Source of the DNA: Proteles cristata cristata
Lineage: Eukaryota > Chordata > Mammalia > Carnivora > Hyaenidae
DNA: 64,000 nt
Assembly: GCA_017311185.1 (NCBI GenBank)
Contig: JAESUZ010000476.1
Span: 186,001 to 250,000 of the forward strand
Direction of reading: 5' to 3'
A model generated the notes under the pieces. That model searched no databases, had not been told where the DNA came from, and saw nothing but the letters and a program-made list of their open reading frames with translations. Of the stretch, positions 54,380-64,000 are shown piece by piece; within the stretch, counting starts at the first letter, position 1; each line of letters begins with the position of its first letter. The translations under genes and the position numbers were made by a program.

Positions 54380-54725
54380 AACATCCTTTTCCCTTGGTAC
54401 TCATCTCCTCCTCTTAATGGTACTATTTATTTAACTTTGTGCTTCTTTTTCTCTTCACCTAGTATCACCTGTTCAAATCTTACCCCGTTTTGAATGGCCA
54501 AGTTTGAATACTTTTTCTCCATGATTCAGCATTTACCTAGTCTTTTCTGTAATATGTGTTTACTGTATCATAACATTATATTTTGTGCAAGGTTATTTAT
54601 CTACTTCTTGATGATTCCTTTTATATTGCTACCATCTCAGACAGAGATAATGAGTCCTTAATTTTTTACAACTTCACAGCCTGTAGCAAAGTGCCTAGAA
54701 TAAGCACAAGCACAAGTAATCACAT
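54380..54725 (+). repeat. Possible LINE-2 fragment
   Basis: The pyrimidine-rich CTTCTTTTTCTCTTCACC, CTGTTCAAATCTTACCCC, GAATAATGAG-like and CTGTAGCAAAGTGCCTAGAATAAGCAC phrases are in L2 3' order. Weak. Confidence 0.35.
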
Positions 54726-55360
54726 TTTTTATGGAATTGTATTTTGATTAAAATTCACTTTATTATAAAACCCTTAAAGCCTTATAATGAGGTTATATAA
54801 GGGAAGAACACTTTGCTCTGTATCTTCAAATTTTAAACAAAATATAAAGAGGAGAATTGTTTTAGGGACAAAGCTATGAAAATGGAATTAAGAAAAAGAA
54901 TTCACAGTGTGTGGGCCTGTATATGTATGCACATTTGTGTGCACAGGCACAGATATTTGAGTTTTTTTAAGTAATAAATGTATATATTTTTAAATATAAA
55001 ATCATGTAACAATACAAACATTTCTAAGCCTTTATTTTCAAATTACTCTCACCACAAAATGAGAGTGTATTTTTTAGAAAAGCTTTACTTTCAAGCTCAT
55101 TGATAAAATTTTACTTTGGAGAAATAGATTGTTTATATTTTCAACAATTACATGCAATATTACTGTGTCAGATGGGGTTGCTCACTTACTGTTTTGAACC
55201 ATGTGATGAAGCTAAAGCTTATTCTAGGAATTAGAAGTGCCAATTCTTGTATTGTAGTTGTTTGCTTGTGCTTCTATTAATAATATTATCTTCTGAATAT
55301 TTATAGAAATCTTTTAAAGTCCGTTGTCCATCTCATTATCTTGTTTGGGCCAATTGAATT
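54726..55360. other. AT-rich stretch, no gene seen
   Basis: A TG/CA-rich patch near 54905-54950 is the only simple sequence. Nothing else recognised. Confidence 0.45.
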
Positions 55361-55375
55361 AAAACTGGCTCTTAC

Positions 55376-55585
55376 AAGGGCGCCTGAGTGGCTCAGTCAG
55401 TTAAGTGTCTGACATCAGCTCAGGTCAGGATCTCAAAGTTTGTGAGTTCAAGCCCCATGTCGGCTTTCTGCTGTCAGCGCAGAGCCCGCTTTGGATCCTC
55501 TGTCTCCTCTCTTTCTGCATCTCCTCTGCTCTTGTGCTCTCTTTCTCAAAAATACAAACAAACAAACAAAAAACATTAAAAAAAA
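55376..55585 (+). repeat. Felid tRNA-Lys SINE
   Basis: GGGCGCCTGAGTGGCTCAGTC head, GCTGTCAGCGCAGAGCCCGC body of an older subfamily, and a tail converted to (CAAA)n. AAAACTGGCTCTTACA (55361-55376) and AAAACCTGGCTCATAT (from 55586) form a degraded duplication. Confidence 0.95.
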
Positions 55586-55840
55586 AAACCTGGCTCATAT
55601 AACCTAATAAATCTACTTCGTTGCTTACATGTAAATTCCATTATAGGCTAACCTGCCGAAAGGAAACAATGTTGAGAGTCTCAGTGTCCACCTTCCTCTT
55701 CCCTTATGGCGTCTCACCTAGTGAGTCATCATGGCCATTGGACAAAAGGACTACAGGAGGTCAACAGTGTCCATACATTTGTTAGACTTTAAGAAAGTAT
55801 AGTTTCTGTTTTATTTTTTCACTTAAAACATACAAGAACA

Positions 55841-56059
55841 GGGGCGACTGGGTGGCTCAGTCGGTTAAGCATCCGACTTTGGCTCAGGCCATGATCTCAT
55901 GGTTCGTGGGTTCGAGCCCCGCGTTGGGTTCTGTGCTGACTGCCAGCTCAGAGCCTGGATCCTGCTTCAGATTCTGCATCTCCCTCTCTCTCTGACCCTC
56001 CCCTGCTCACGCTGTCTCTCTCTCTCTCGGAAATAAATAAAACATTAAAAAATTTTTAA
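55841..56059 (+). repeat. Young felid tRNA-Lys SINE
   Basis: GGGGCGACTGGGTGGCTCAGTCGG head, GGTTCGAGCCCCGCG B box, CTGACTGCCAGCTC variant. AAAACATACAAGAACA (55825-55840) and AAAACATACAAGAGCA (56060-56075) differ at one base. Confidence 0.97.
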
Positions 56060-56075
56060 AAAACATACAAGAGCA

Positions 56076-56619
56076 ATTTTTCACCTATGACACAGATAAT
56101 TTTGTGGCTTATTCATTTCATTTTTGAGAACCTATGAATTAATCTGTTGATTGTCAATGCAGTATGAAGAGATGAAGAATTAACAAAGAAACTTTTACAC
56201 TGTCATTGCATACATATGATTTTCCTCTCCACTATCCCTCATTGAGTACCATGGTATTAGATCACAGTACAGTGGTCATTTTACTTAGATTGAGAGAAAA
56301 AGAAAATTCTAACTGAGTATAAATGTGAAGACAATTGGTCATCCAGAATTTGAGACCATCAAATAACAATAATTCCCCAAACAGGATATTCTTTTTCTGT
56401 GTTTCTTCAACTCTACTTCTTCTCTTAGGTCTTAAGTCACAGGCTAAAAAAAAGAAACCAAAAAAATAAAAGACCAAGCTATAAAATTGTATTTAGTCTG
56501 TAATTCCAGCACATGATAAGAAATATCTGTATGAAAAGAGGTTAGAGGAGAAACAACAGGAAAATCAAAGTGATCAGTAATGGAATTGTGAATTTCATTT
56601 CTTTTAAATGATTTTTTTG
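56076..56619. other. AT-rich stretch, no gene seen
   Basis: No repeat, exon or RNA gene is recognised. A 71-codon minus frame (56262-56477) is unsupported. Confidence 0.45.
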
Positions 56620-56765
56620 TCATTATTCTGAAGCCAGGCTATGTGAAGTCTTGTCTCTTCCACTACTTAATTTCTCAGGGTCTCTGTTTCATCATTTCTG
56701 AAATGAGTGGGTTGAACCCTGGTTGATCTCTAAGTCCTTTCTGATATTAATGTTATATCAGGTAT
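56620..56765 (+). repeat. MIR SINE
   Basis: TCAGGGTCTCTGTTTCATCATTTCTGAAATGAGTGGGTTGAACC...TTGATCTCTAAGTCCTTTCTGATATT matches the MIRb-type centre and 3' half (GCCTCAGTTTCCTCATCTGTAAAATGAGGGGGTTGGACTAGATGATCTCTAAGGTCC). Confidence 0.75.
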
Positions 56766-56864
56766 CTGAAAAATTTAGGAGGCAAGTCCTTTTTTTAATT
56801 TGAAACAATATCAGTAAGAATCTTTAAGGCTTTCTTCTTAGAATTCGATTGGTTTTGCATTTAT

Positions 56865-57085
56865 TGAACATTTCCTGTAATTTAGGAGCCGTGGTAGGAG
56901 CTTTGCATGCACTGTTTCAGATTTTTATAACCTTCACAGAGAGAATTCTAATCCCTATTTTATCATAAGTAAACTTCCTTTAAATTCAGCTAGATGATTA
57001 AGCCACAATTTGAATGCAGGTTATGTCATCCTCCAATATTCGTATTCTCTCCACCAGACTGAGAGTGTTGAGGCTAGTTCTTTAA
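56865..57085 (-). repeat. MIR SINE, nearly full length
   Basis: TGCATTTATTGAACATTTCC, GGAGCTTTGCATGCACTGTTTCAG, ATAACCTTCACAGAGAGAATTC, AATCCCTATTTTATCATAAG, GATGATTAAGCCACAATTTGAATGCAGG and TATTCTCTCCACCAGACTG follow the antisense MIR consensus end to end. Confidence 0.7.
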
Positions 57086-58215
57086 CAAGCCTGTGAAATG
57101 GTTTATGAAAAAATGTGTTGTTACTTTACCTTGGGCATGGAAGAGGGCAATAATGAGGAGAGGCAAGAAATGCTAATGATTATTATCATTGTACCGTATA
57201 CTTTTATATTACTGAATGGAAGGTAGTTCTTTCTCAAACTTGGTAAGTTTGATTTTAGGCTGACCTGCGTAACAATTTCATGTAAAATATTTTCTACAAG
57301 TGTTTATTTTTTATTTTCCTCTATCTTTGAAAACTGTTGTATATGTAAGTGTACACTATCACATATATTTATTGAATCTGTAATTCTACATAGGTGGCAA
57401 CAAATCTGTTGCATATTTCATGCTCAATTAAAAAGAAATCTTACAACTTTTCCATGTATTATGGAAAGATCGACATCTGTCCCCCATTTAATTAGGTCCA
57501 TCCTGATTATGTTAAATGTGTTCTGGCTCCCGTTAAGAAAATTATCTAAATATACATGAAGGAGAACCTTGTTAAAAGTGAACTGTCAGCAAGAAACAGG
57601 AGGGATTTAAACAAAGAAACTCCCAAGTAGAGCTTAACAAAAAATTATCTCAAACCAGAGTGATCAGACTGAATAATAACCCGTCCCCTTCATCTTTCAT
57701 GATTGATCCACACCAAAATGCAAATGCAACTTGAAACCAATAGTTTTGGAAGCTTCAAGACTTTGGTTAATTTTTCCTTCCTGTTACTTTTCACTTTGGA
57801 GCACCTTTTGGCTTCTGGGATCTGACTGGAGCCAAGAGGGGAAATGCCAAAATACTATGGGGAAAGGCTTGTTCTTAGGGTAATTTAGACCTGATTTGAG
57901 GAAGCCAACTCCTGCTATAAATTTTACGTTAAAAAACTTCTGTCTGTGAAATTTCTACTGGGTTGAACAGATGGAAGAATTTCAGATAATAAAATTTAGA
58001 TAATAATGTTGAAGTAGAGAATTGTCAGAATTCATGGAAGAGATTGAATTAAGCTTTGGATCCTGAAGATTGGGTACTCTTCTTTGTTTTGCCAATAATT
58101 CTGTGGTTGTCTTCGAACATTTTCTCTGAATTCCTACCTTAAAAATATGCAGCAGTAAGATCTCGCATGCTTGATCCTTAGGGATATACAAGCATCCTAA
58201 GGGTGTGAAAATTCC
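57086..58215. other. Unique stretch, candidate conserved non-coding element at 57380-57800
   Basis: No repeat is recognised. The 57380-57800 block contains a perfect POU octamer ATGCAAAT (57718-57725), a TTTAATTAGG homeodomain core near 57487 and TGATTGATCC near 57700, and is less AT-biased than its flanks. Enhancer-like by eye only. No coding frame is supported. Confidence 0.3.
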
Positions 58216-58219
58216 TTCT

Positions 58220-58740
58220 ATCACTTACTTATTCATTTGCTCAACAAATATTTCCTTGGTAACTACCTGCCAGGAACTAGTCTAACTTCTGGGGATATAA
58301 TAGTGAACAAAAAGAATCTGTTCTTTTGGACCTTAAATGCCACTGGAGAATACACCAATAAATACATGGTACATTAGATTGTATTAAGTGCCATGCATAA
58401 AAATGAATCCATGTACAAAAGTATGTAGAAAAGTTAGAAAAGACCTTTCTGAAAAGTGATCTTTAGGCAGAGGCTTGATTAAAAAGAGTAAGCCACATAG
58501 GTTCCCTGGGGGAAGAGTCCTACAAAGGAGGACCAGCAAGCACAAAGCTCCTGAGGGCCATCCTCCTGAAGCAGTGAGAACAGTGTGTTGGAGTGGAGTG
58601 AACATGGAAGAAAATAGCCAAAAGCATGTTCAGAGTGTTGGCAAGAAAGAAATCCTCTGTAACAGTCTAGAGCACAGGAACCAGCTCCTTCATTGACAGA
58701 GTTGCTGTTCTACTATGAAATAGGAGTGCAGCTGGAAGGG
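58220..58740 (+). repeat. Ancient interspersed repeat (same family as 482-1400)
   Basis: The best-preserved copy of this family here. CTTATTCATTTGCTCAACAAATATTTCC, GGGGATATAATAGTGAACAAAAAG, GACCTTTCTGAAAAGTGATCTTTAGGCAGAGGCTTG, CCCTGGGGGAAGAGTCCTACAAAGG and CAGCAAGCACAAAGCTCCTGAGG all follow its consensus. Apparent frames on both strands at 58384-58696 are therefore repeat-derived and not genes. Confidence 0.6.
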
Positions 58741-59019
58741 TTCTGCTACATGAGTTTAGACTCTTCTCTTTGCCAAGTTTGTCAGAACATTGGCAGGGAT
58801 GCAATTAAAAAGGAGGAAACCTAAATACACAAGAAGAGGTGGAAAGCCTGTTGAAACAAGGGAAGGAGATAACTGAGGGGAAAAAACTTTCCCCTAATTA
58901 GGCTATGCATTTTTAACAATTCAGTCAGAATCCCAAAATTATGCTTCCCTTTTCTCTTTTCCTTTTCATCTCCTTCTCTTGCTTTTACTTCCAAAAGTTT
59001 GCATGCTTTATGATTTCAT
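58741..59019. other. Short non-coding stretch
   Basis: Nothing recognised. Possibly an eroded continuation of the ancient repeat to the left. Confidence 0.4.
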
Positions 59020-59552
59020 CATATAACATTCTTGAATGACAAAACTGTAGAAATAGAAAACAGAGTAATGGTTGCCAGATGTTAAGAGCAAGGGGGTGAG
59101 AGGTAAGTGGGTGTGGCTATTAAAGGGCAAGATAAGGGGTGCTCATGGTAATGACAATGTTCTATGTTGGGCGCCTGGGTAGCAGTGCTGGATAAGCATC
59201 TGACTCTTGATTTCAGCTCAGGTCATGATCTCGCAGCACATGAGTTCAAGCCCCACATCGGGCTCTGCACTGACAATGAGGAGCTTGCTTGGAATTCTTT
59301 GTCTCCCCCTCTTTCTACTCCTTGGTGGCTCAAGCTTGAGCTCTCTCTCAAAGTAAAGAAATAAACTTTAAAAAATGTTCTGTATGTTGACTCTTCCTCC
59401 CAGTATATTAGTTCTGCTATTGTGTTAGTGTTGCAAGATGTTACCATTGGTAAATTAGGTAAAGGATTCAGGATCTTGCTCTATTATTTTTTATAACTGT
59501 ATGTGAAATCTAGAAGTACCTCAAAGAATAAGAGTTTAAAAAATCATGACCA
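59020..59552 (+). repeat. Old LINE-1 (L1M) 3' end, interrupted by a SINE
   Basis: ATGACAAAACTGTAGAAATAGAAAACAGAGTAATGGTTGCCAG near 59036, GGGTGTGGCTATTAAAGGGC near 59110, then after the SINE CAAGATGTTACCATTGG near 59432 and ATAACTGTATGTGAAATCTAGAAGTACCTCAAAG near 59493. Consensus order and the terminal TTTAAAAAATC show an L1M 3' end in the plus direction. Confidence 0.75.
59170..59373 (+). repeat. Felid tRNA-Lys SINE, older variant
   Basis: GGCGCCTGGGTAGCAGTGC head, TCTTGATTTCAGCTCAGG insert and GACAATGAGGAGCTTGCTTGG body of the older subfamily. AATGTTCTATGTTG (59156-59169) and AATGTTCTGTATGTTG (59374-59389) differ by a 2-base indel. Confidence 0.93.
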
Positions 59553-60203
59553 TCATGATACTAAAGGACAACCTGAGGCAACTGAACTCCCTGACTCACA
59601 TCACAGTTCCTCTGGCATCTTTCTACCAAGGCTGTCTTGGCACCACGTAGTCTATGGCATGTTTACCGCCTAGAGTGCTAAAGCTCATGTATCCCGTGGT
59701 GCAAAAAAGCAATATTATCAATAATTTAAATTCACTGGCACTCTCCTAGGCAAGCAAGCTGTGATGTGGCCAGTTGAGAGCATAACAGCTACTCACATGA
59801 AGCAAAACAATTTGCAAGGGAGCAAGATGAGTTGATTTGAAAACTCATGTAAAATCAAAAGGGCCACGAAACATTTTGGAACATTTTTGATGAAGATGCT
59901 GGGTAGATTGTTCTTTTTTCCTCTCTGTTTGACAAGACCCCTGCAATACCTACGATTTTCCATTTTATCAAATCTTCTCCAACACTTAGTGTTGTCAGAA
60001 TTTCTAGTTTTTCCTAATTTGATGGATGTGAAGTGGTTTCTTTTTTTTTCGTAGAAGTTTGCAGTTCTTGATATATTCTTCATATTAATCTTTCTTAGCG
60101 TTATGAGCTACAAATATCATTTCCCAATCTGCACTTTATATGAAAAAGTTTTCTACTGCAAGATCATATCTTTCTTAAAATTTTGGTAAAACTGGCCTGA
60201 AGC
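59553..60203. other. Unique stretch, possible L1M fragment near 60000
   Basis: AACACTTAGTGTTGTCAGAATTTCTAGTTTTTCCTAATTTGATGGATGTGAAGTGG (59979-60035) resembles antisense L1M (CTTGGTATTGTCAG...GGTGGGTGTGTAGTGG). The remainder is unassigned. Confidence 0.4.
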
Positions 60204-60217
60204 TATCTGGCATTATA

Positions 60218-60252
60218 TATATATTTTTTAATTTTTAACGTTTATTCATTTT

Positions 60253-60300
<48 letters not shown>

Positions 60301-60465
60301 TGTGAGCAGGGTAGGGGCAGAGAGAGATGGAGACACAGAATCCAAAGCAGGCTTCAGGCTCTGAGCTGTCAGTAGAGCCCGATATGGGGCTCAAACCCAT
60401 GAACTTTGAGATCATGACCTGACCTGAAGTTGGCTGCTTAGCTGACTGAGCCATCCAGGGACCCC
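60218..60465 (-). repeat. Felid tRNA-Lys SINE with extra 5' bases
   Basis: Reverse-strand copy ending in GAGCCATCCAGGGACCCC, with a long (GA)n run at 60254-60299. A perfect duplication, TATCTGGCATTATA, lies at 60204-60217 and 60490-60503. About 24 bases (60466-60489, beginning CCC then AAAGTTTACC) separate the SINE 5' end from the right duplication, so the insertion carries non-SINE sequence at its 5' end. Confidence 0.93.
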
Positions 60466-60689
60466 CCCAAAGTTTACCATCCTAATTATTATCTGGCATT
60501 ATAAACTTATCACTAAAATTGTGGGTTGCAGCTGCAGGAATCTGAGCTTTAACAGAGAAGACAAATAGTCAAAAAATAGAACCACACACATATTTGAATT
60601 TGATTTATGAGTATAATGACTGTATGTCCCAGTGTGCCCGGGACAAGTTTTGTTTATGTTTGTCTGAGCATAATTATTAATAATTCCCA

Positions 60690-61265
60690 CTTTAATTTCA
60701 AAAGCATTTTGCTTTGGATGAAAAAAATATGGTTATCCTAATATCTATGATAAGGTTGCACCTAAAAGTAAATAGGGATTCCAATTTGAAAAGAATAAAA
60801 TTGTATCCATATCCTACACTATAACAAAAATAAATTTCACATGAAGTAAAAATCAAAATGTGAAAGAAATCTTCAGAACTTTTAGAAAAAATTTTGAAAC
60901 AAAACTTTAAAACATTAAGATGGGAAATAATTTCTTTAAAATGACATGAAAACACACCATTTTAAAATTAAATTCTTTTTCTTTTGGAGAGCAACTTGAC
61001 AATATGTGGGAAAGTTCAAAGGTGATAAAACCCTAGAGTCCATCTCTACACTACACACTTAAGAGGCCTTTTGACCTTGTACACCAAAGGACTTGTATGA
61101 GATGTTTTACTGCATCAGTGGCCATAATGATTTAGAAACAAACTATACATGCATCCATTTGAGGATAGATGAATAAATGAATCATGTTATTTTCATAAAA
61201 TGGAATGCCATGCAGCAATTAAAACACATATACTAAGTTAAGACTTGCACTAAATCATAGAAAGA
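60690..61265 (+). repeat. Old LINE-1 (L1M) ORF2 end / 3' region
   Basis: GTATCCATATCCTACACTATAAC...AAATTTCACATGAAGTAAAAATC, then GGAGAGCAACTTGACAATATG near 60987, CATCAGTGGCCATAATGATTTAG near 61114, TATACATGCATCCATTTGAGGATAGATGAATAAATGAATCATG near 61144 and AAAATGGAATGCCATGCAGCAATTAAAA near 61197. These follow L1M order on the plus strand. Dead. Confidence 0.65.
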
Positions 61266-63009
61266 TGTTGGCCTTTTTCTCTCCAAATTGATGGAGCTGC
61301 CTGTTTTCTTGTGTTTTGCATAACCAAGGCTGCTGAAGATAGCACTAACGAGCATAAAGACCTCATTATTTTTGTAAAAGTGGAAAACAAGGAACATTAT
61401 ATATCTTTATATTTTAAGATTTATTAACAAACTCAGAATAGATTTTAAAAAACCCAGTATATTGTATATTGTATTTTAGGTGCCCAGGGAAATCTTAGAT
61501 ATAATGAGGAGTGAAGATTTTGAAAAGATTCAAGGATACATTTTAGAACTTAAACACTTCCAAAATTGTTGTTCTATCCTATATTAAACTTATACATGTT
61601 GATACAAATATACTAGATCATATAATACTTTAGAACCTCCAGAAAAGAAACACTGCACATGTAAGGTAAATTAAATATATTTTATGTTTTCTTGGATCAA
61701 ATTGACAAGACTATCTCTAAGATTTGTTTTAACCTAAATTTGTTTTTACATCAGAAGGCTGTGCATTCCCTATATCCTATTTCTTACTTGGGTTATTGAA
61801 ATTTTTTAATTCGTTAAACTAATAAATCTATTAAACTAATATTTATCCTTGTCTCATGGAAGTTTGGATATCTATCTCTATTGGGCTTGAGAAGGTTTCT
61901 GCTTTTAATCTTTGTTTTCACTACTGGCCACCATTTTACCACAGTGTTAAAACTGTATATCAAGAGGCTAAAGGAATATGAATCCTAAAAACAAGTCACT
62001 TGCTTCCTGACACTTGCAATTTTGGGTTAATGTTGAGGAATCAGTCCAAGGACTGAGATTGAGGGATCTGGTCATAAATAACATCCAAGGTGGAGGACAG
62101 TGTGTTCTTGTTCTTCGCTCAGCCCTATTTTTGCTTCTTCATCTCTGAGCTGAACATCTGTCTCCTAAATCCTATTTCTTTTTGCCTCTTCTCATGCCTC
62201 ACAAATGGTGAAGTAGTTAACGGGAGGGTGGTAGGGCAGGGATGATGGGGATAAGGATTTTAGTCAAATGATTAAGGACCTATTTCTGTCTATTTCATAT
62301 ATTAATGAGAACCTGGATGTTAATGTTGATACTCTAAGTTGCTCTGTGTGAGAATTCTTTGAGTAATTTCTCTAAGAAGTCTTTCATAGAAATAATCATA
62401 TTTTGTATTCTGTATTTCTTCAGAAGCATCTAGGATGTGCTCACTAGAATATAAACTGGCAAATACCAGCATACCACATAACAATGTGGAGGCCCTCTGA
62501 CTTGTGAGAAACACTGTACCTCATTTCTTTGACTGGCCTTTGCTATGTGGTAATTGTTAGGGAAACATCTGGTTACTGTCACATATTTTAGTATCCGATC
62601 TCATTGCGTGACATTCTGTTCTGTGACATTTAGTTCCCGCTTAAGACTTGGAATTGAAAACCTAAAATTAAGTTCCATTTCCAACATAATAATAGGGAAT
62701 TGTCCTGGATAATGATGTCTGAGGCTCTCCGTAATGGAATTTCAACATAGCACATTGGGGAAAAAAATAATAGCAAATTGTTATCAGTGATTTTCTTTAA
62801 CAAAATACAAATACTTAGACAGGTTCCAGAAACTGTTTGGAGGGGCTGCTCTGGAACTTTTCATAGTTTTGAAAAGAGTATACTTAGCTTTCTGGACTCC
62901 TGGTAAACTGAAATGAACTCTCTTACAGGGAAGTTCATATGCCTACACATGTCTCATTTTATACTGACTTATCTTTTCCTGTAAAGAACCATTTAGGAAT
63001 ATTCCTTTT
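61266..63009. other. Unique stretch, no gene seen
   Basis: AT-rich, no recognised repeat for about 1.7 kb. Frames are short; the 64-codon minus frame at 62320-62514 is unsupported. Confidence 0.45.
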
Positions 63010-63023
63010 AAAAATGTCTGAGT

Positions 63024-63248
63024 GGGGCTCCTGGGTGGCTCAGTCGGTTAAGCATCCGACTTCGGCTCAGGTCATGATCTCATGGTTCACGGGTTTGAGG
63101 CCCACATCAGGCTGTGTGCTGACTGCCAGCTCAGAGCCTGGAGCCTGTTTCGGACTCTGTGTCTCCTTCTCTCTCTGACCCTCCCTTGCTCATGCTCTCT
63201 CTCTCTCTATCTCTCAGAAATAAATAATAAAAACAAACAAACAAACAA
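63024..63248 (+). repeat. Felid tRNA-Lys SINE (first of a tandem pair)
   Basis: GGGGCTCCTGGGTGGCTCAGTCGG head, CTGACTGCCAGCTC variant, and a tail converted to (CAAA)n. AAAAATGTCTGAGT (63010-63023) and AAAAAGTCTGAGT (63249-63261) are the duplication. Confidence 0.96.
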
Positions 63249-63269
63249 AAAAAGTCTGAGTATACTTTT

Positions 63270-63430
63270 GAGGCACCCGGGTGGCTCAGTCAGTTGAACA
63301 TCTGACTTTGGCTCAGGTCGCGATCTCACAGTTCATGGGTTTGATCCCTGTGTGCTGACAGCTCTGAGCCTGGGGCCTGCTTCAGATTCTGTTTCCCTCT
63401 CTCTCTGCTCTTCCTGCCGCCCTACTCACC

Positions 63431-63478
<48 letters not shown>

Positions 63479-63495
63479 AAACATTAAAAAAGATT
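63270..63495 (+). repeat. Felid tRNA-Lys SINE (second of a tandem pair)
   Basis: GAGGCACCCGGGTGGCTCAGTC head, partial B box deletion (GGGTTTGATCCCTGTGTGC), long (CT)n run at 63434-63475. Its 21-bp duplication (63249-63269 and 63496-63516, four differences, core AGTATACTTTT) overlaps the tail and right duplication of the previous SINE. It therefore inserted after that SINE was present. Confidence 0.95.
63434..63475 (+). repeat. (CT)n microsatellite inside a SINE
   Basis: About 21 uninterrupted CT units from expansion of the SINE's CT-rich segment. Confidence 0.93.
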
Positions 63496-63516
63496 AAAAT
63501 GCCCAAGTATACTTTT

Positions 63517-64000
63517 TTAATCTTTAGATTTTCCACAATAGAACTGCATCTATCATAGGTTCTCTCTGCTGGTTCTTCCAAAAAATAAAGAGGAAAGAGT
63601 TTTAGACAATTGCCATTCTTCCTTTGCATGATTTTGCACTTAGCTTATTGCCCATTAGCCTCTAGTTCATATCCTGCAACTGGATTGGTAAACCCATTCT
63701 CAATGTCTTATGCTATTGTCTCTCTCCATGCTAGTCCTAAAAATTGTTGCTTCCCACATCAATTTATTCCTAGAAGTGTTTTGGACTTAAGTCTGGTGGA
63801 CTTATTAAACTCACATGTTATTTAACTTAAAACCGAGGCACCCATCATTCAGAAGAAGGGGCAGTCATTTTGCTACAGTTTTATCAAATAGTCCCTACCT
63901 TAAAAACAAACAGACTACACTTATGGCTGTCTTAGATCTAGTTCCAAAAGAAACAGACTCTGCGTTGGAGATTTGCATGTAGGAAGTTTAGCGGGGAGTG
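63517..64000. other. Non-coding stretch at the window end
   Basis: No gene is recognised. The last 65 bases (TTCCAAAAGAAACAGACTCTGCG, then GGAGATTTGCATGTAGGAAG) look like the start of an old interspersed repeat that continues past the window; the family is not assigned. Confidence 0.4.

Noticed and set aside
58384..58696. Overlapping 73-codon frames on both strands that look protein-like
   Set aside because: They fall within a recognisable ancient interspersed repeat whose other copies are non-coding.
682..63495. Regularly recurring near-identical ~220 bp sequences that might suggest a repeat array such as CRISPR
   Set aside because: They are dispersed, on both strands, with target-site duplications and A-rich tails, as expected of SINE retroposons in a mammal.
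1..64000. CpG island or promoter-like GC-rich region
   Set aside because: None is visible; CpGs are concentrated in young SINEs, with one small patch near 28700.

Overview
The window is AT-rich mammalian nuclear DNA, almost certainly from a cat-family carnivore. The main evidence is about 31 copies of a tRNA-Lys-derived SINE with the felid/carnivore (CAN SINE, SINEC_Fc-type) layout: a GGGGCGCCTGGGTGGCTCAG head, a GGTTCGAGCCCC B box, a CTGACAGCTCAGAGCCTGGAGCC body, a CT-rich segment and an AAATAAATAAA tail. Two 5'-truncated carnivore LINE-1 copies and a short carnivore L1 3' tail are also present. Family names are given from recognition of consensus sequences, not from a database search.

I find no supportable protein-coding gene, tRNA, rRNA or CRISPR array and no CpG island. 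The longest open frames are about 150 codons and lie in or next to repeats. The only recognisable protein remnants are LINE-1 ORF2 pieces. The window is best read as intergenic DNA or the inside of a very large intron; which of these cannot be decided from the sequence.

Layout. 1-5800: old repeat fragments with four SINEs. 5800-7640: an old L1 on the minus strand, interrupted by two SINEs. 7700-10000: microsatellites, a MIR tail and a MaLR-type LTR end. 10000-12410: old LINE fragments on the plus strand. 12420-23200: mostly unique DNA with L2/MIR fragments and six SINEs. 23219-23700: a truncated carnivore L1 with a perfect 19-bp target-site duplication. 24100-28600: the SINE-richest block, including an inverted duplication of a diverged MIR around a young SINE. 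28600-39400: mainly unique DNA, with one L1M carrying a nested L1 tail and a possible small inversion. 39440-40105: an MLT1-like LTR split by a SINE. 44300-46930: an old L1 whose 5' part is inverted (twin-priming structure), invaded by a carnivore L1 and by a young SINE. 46930-53590: mostly unique. 53590-64000: L1M 3' ends and nine SINEs, two of them in tandem.

The repeats record insertion order. Felid SINEs sit inside L1M, MaLR and older elements, and carnivore L1s sit inside L1M; the reverse is not seen. Young SINEs, which keep intact A and B boxes and many CpGs, carry perfect or near-perfect 14-19 bp target-site duplications; older ones carry degraded ones. Several unique blocks read like possible conserved non-coding elements, but that needs a cross-species alignment. 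No new biological system is evident.
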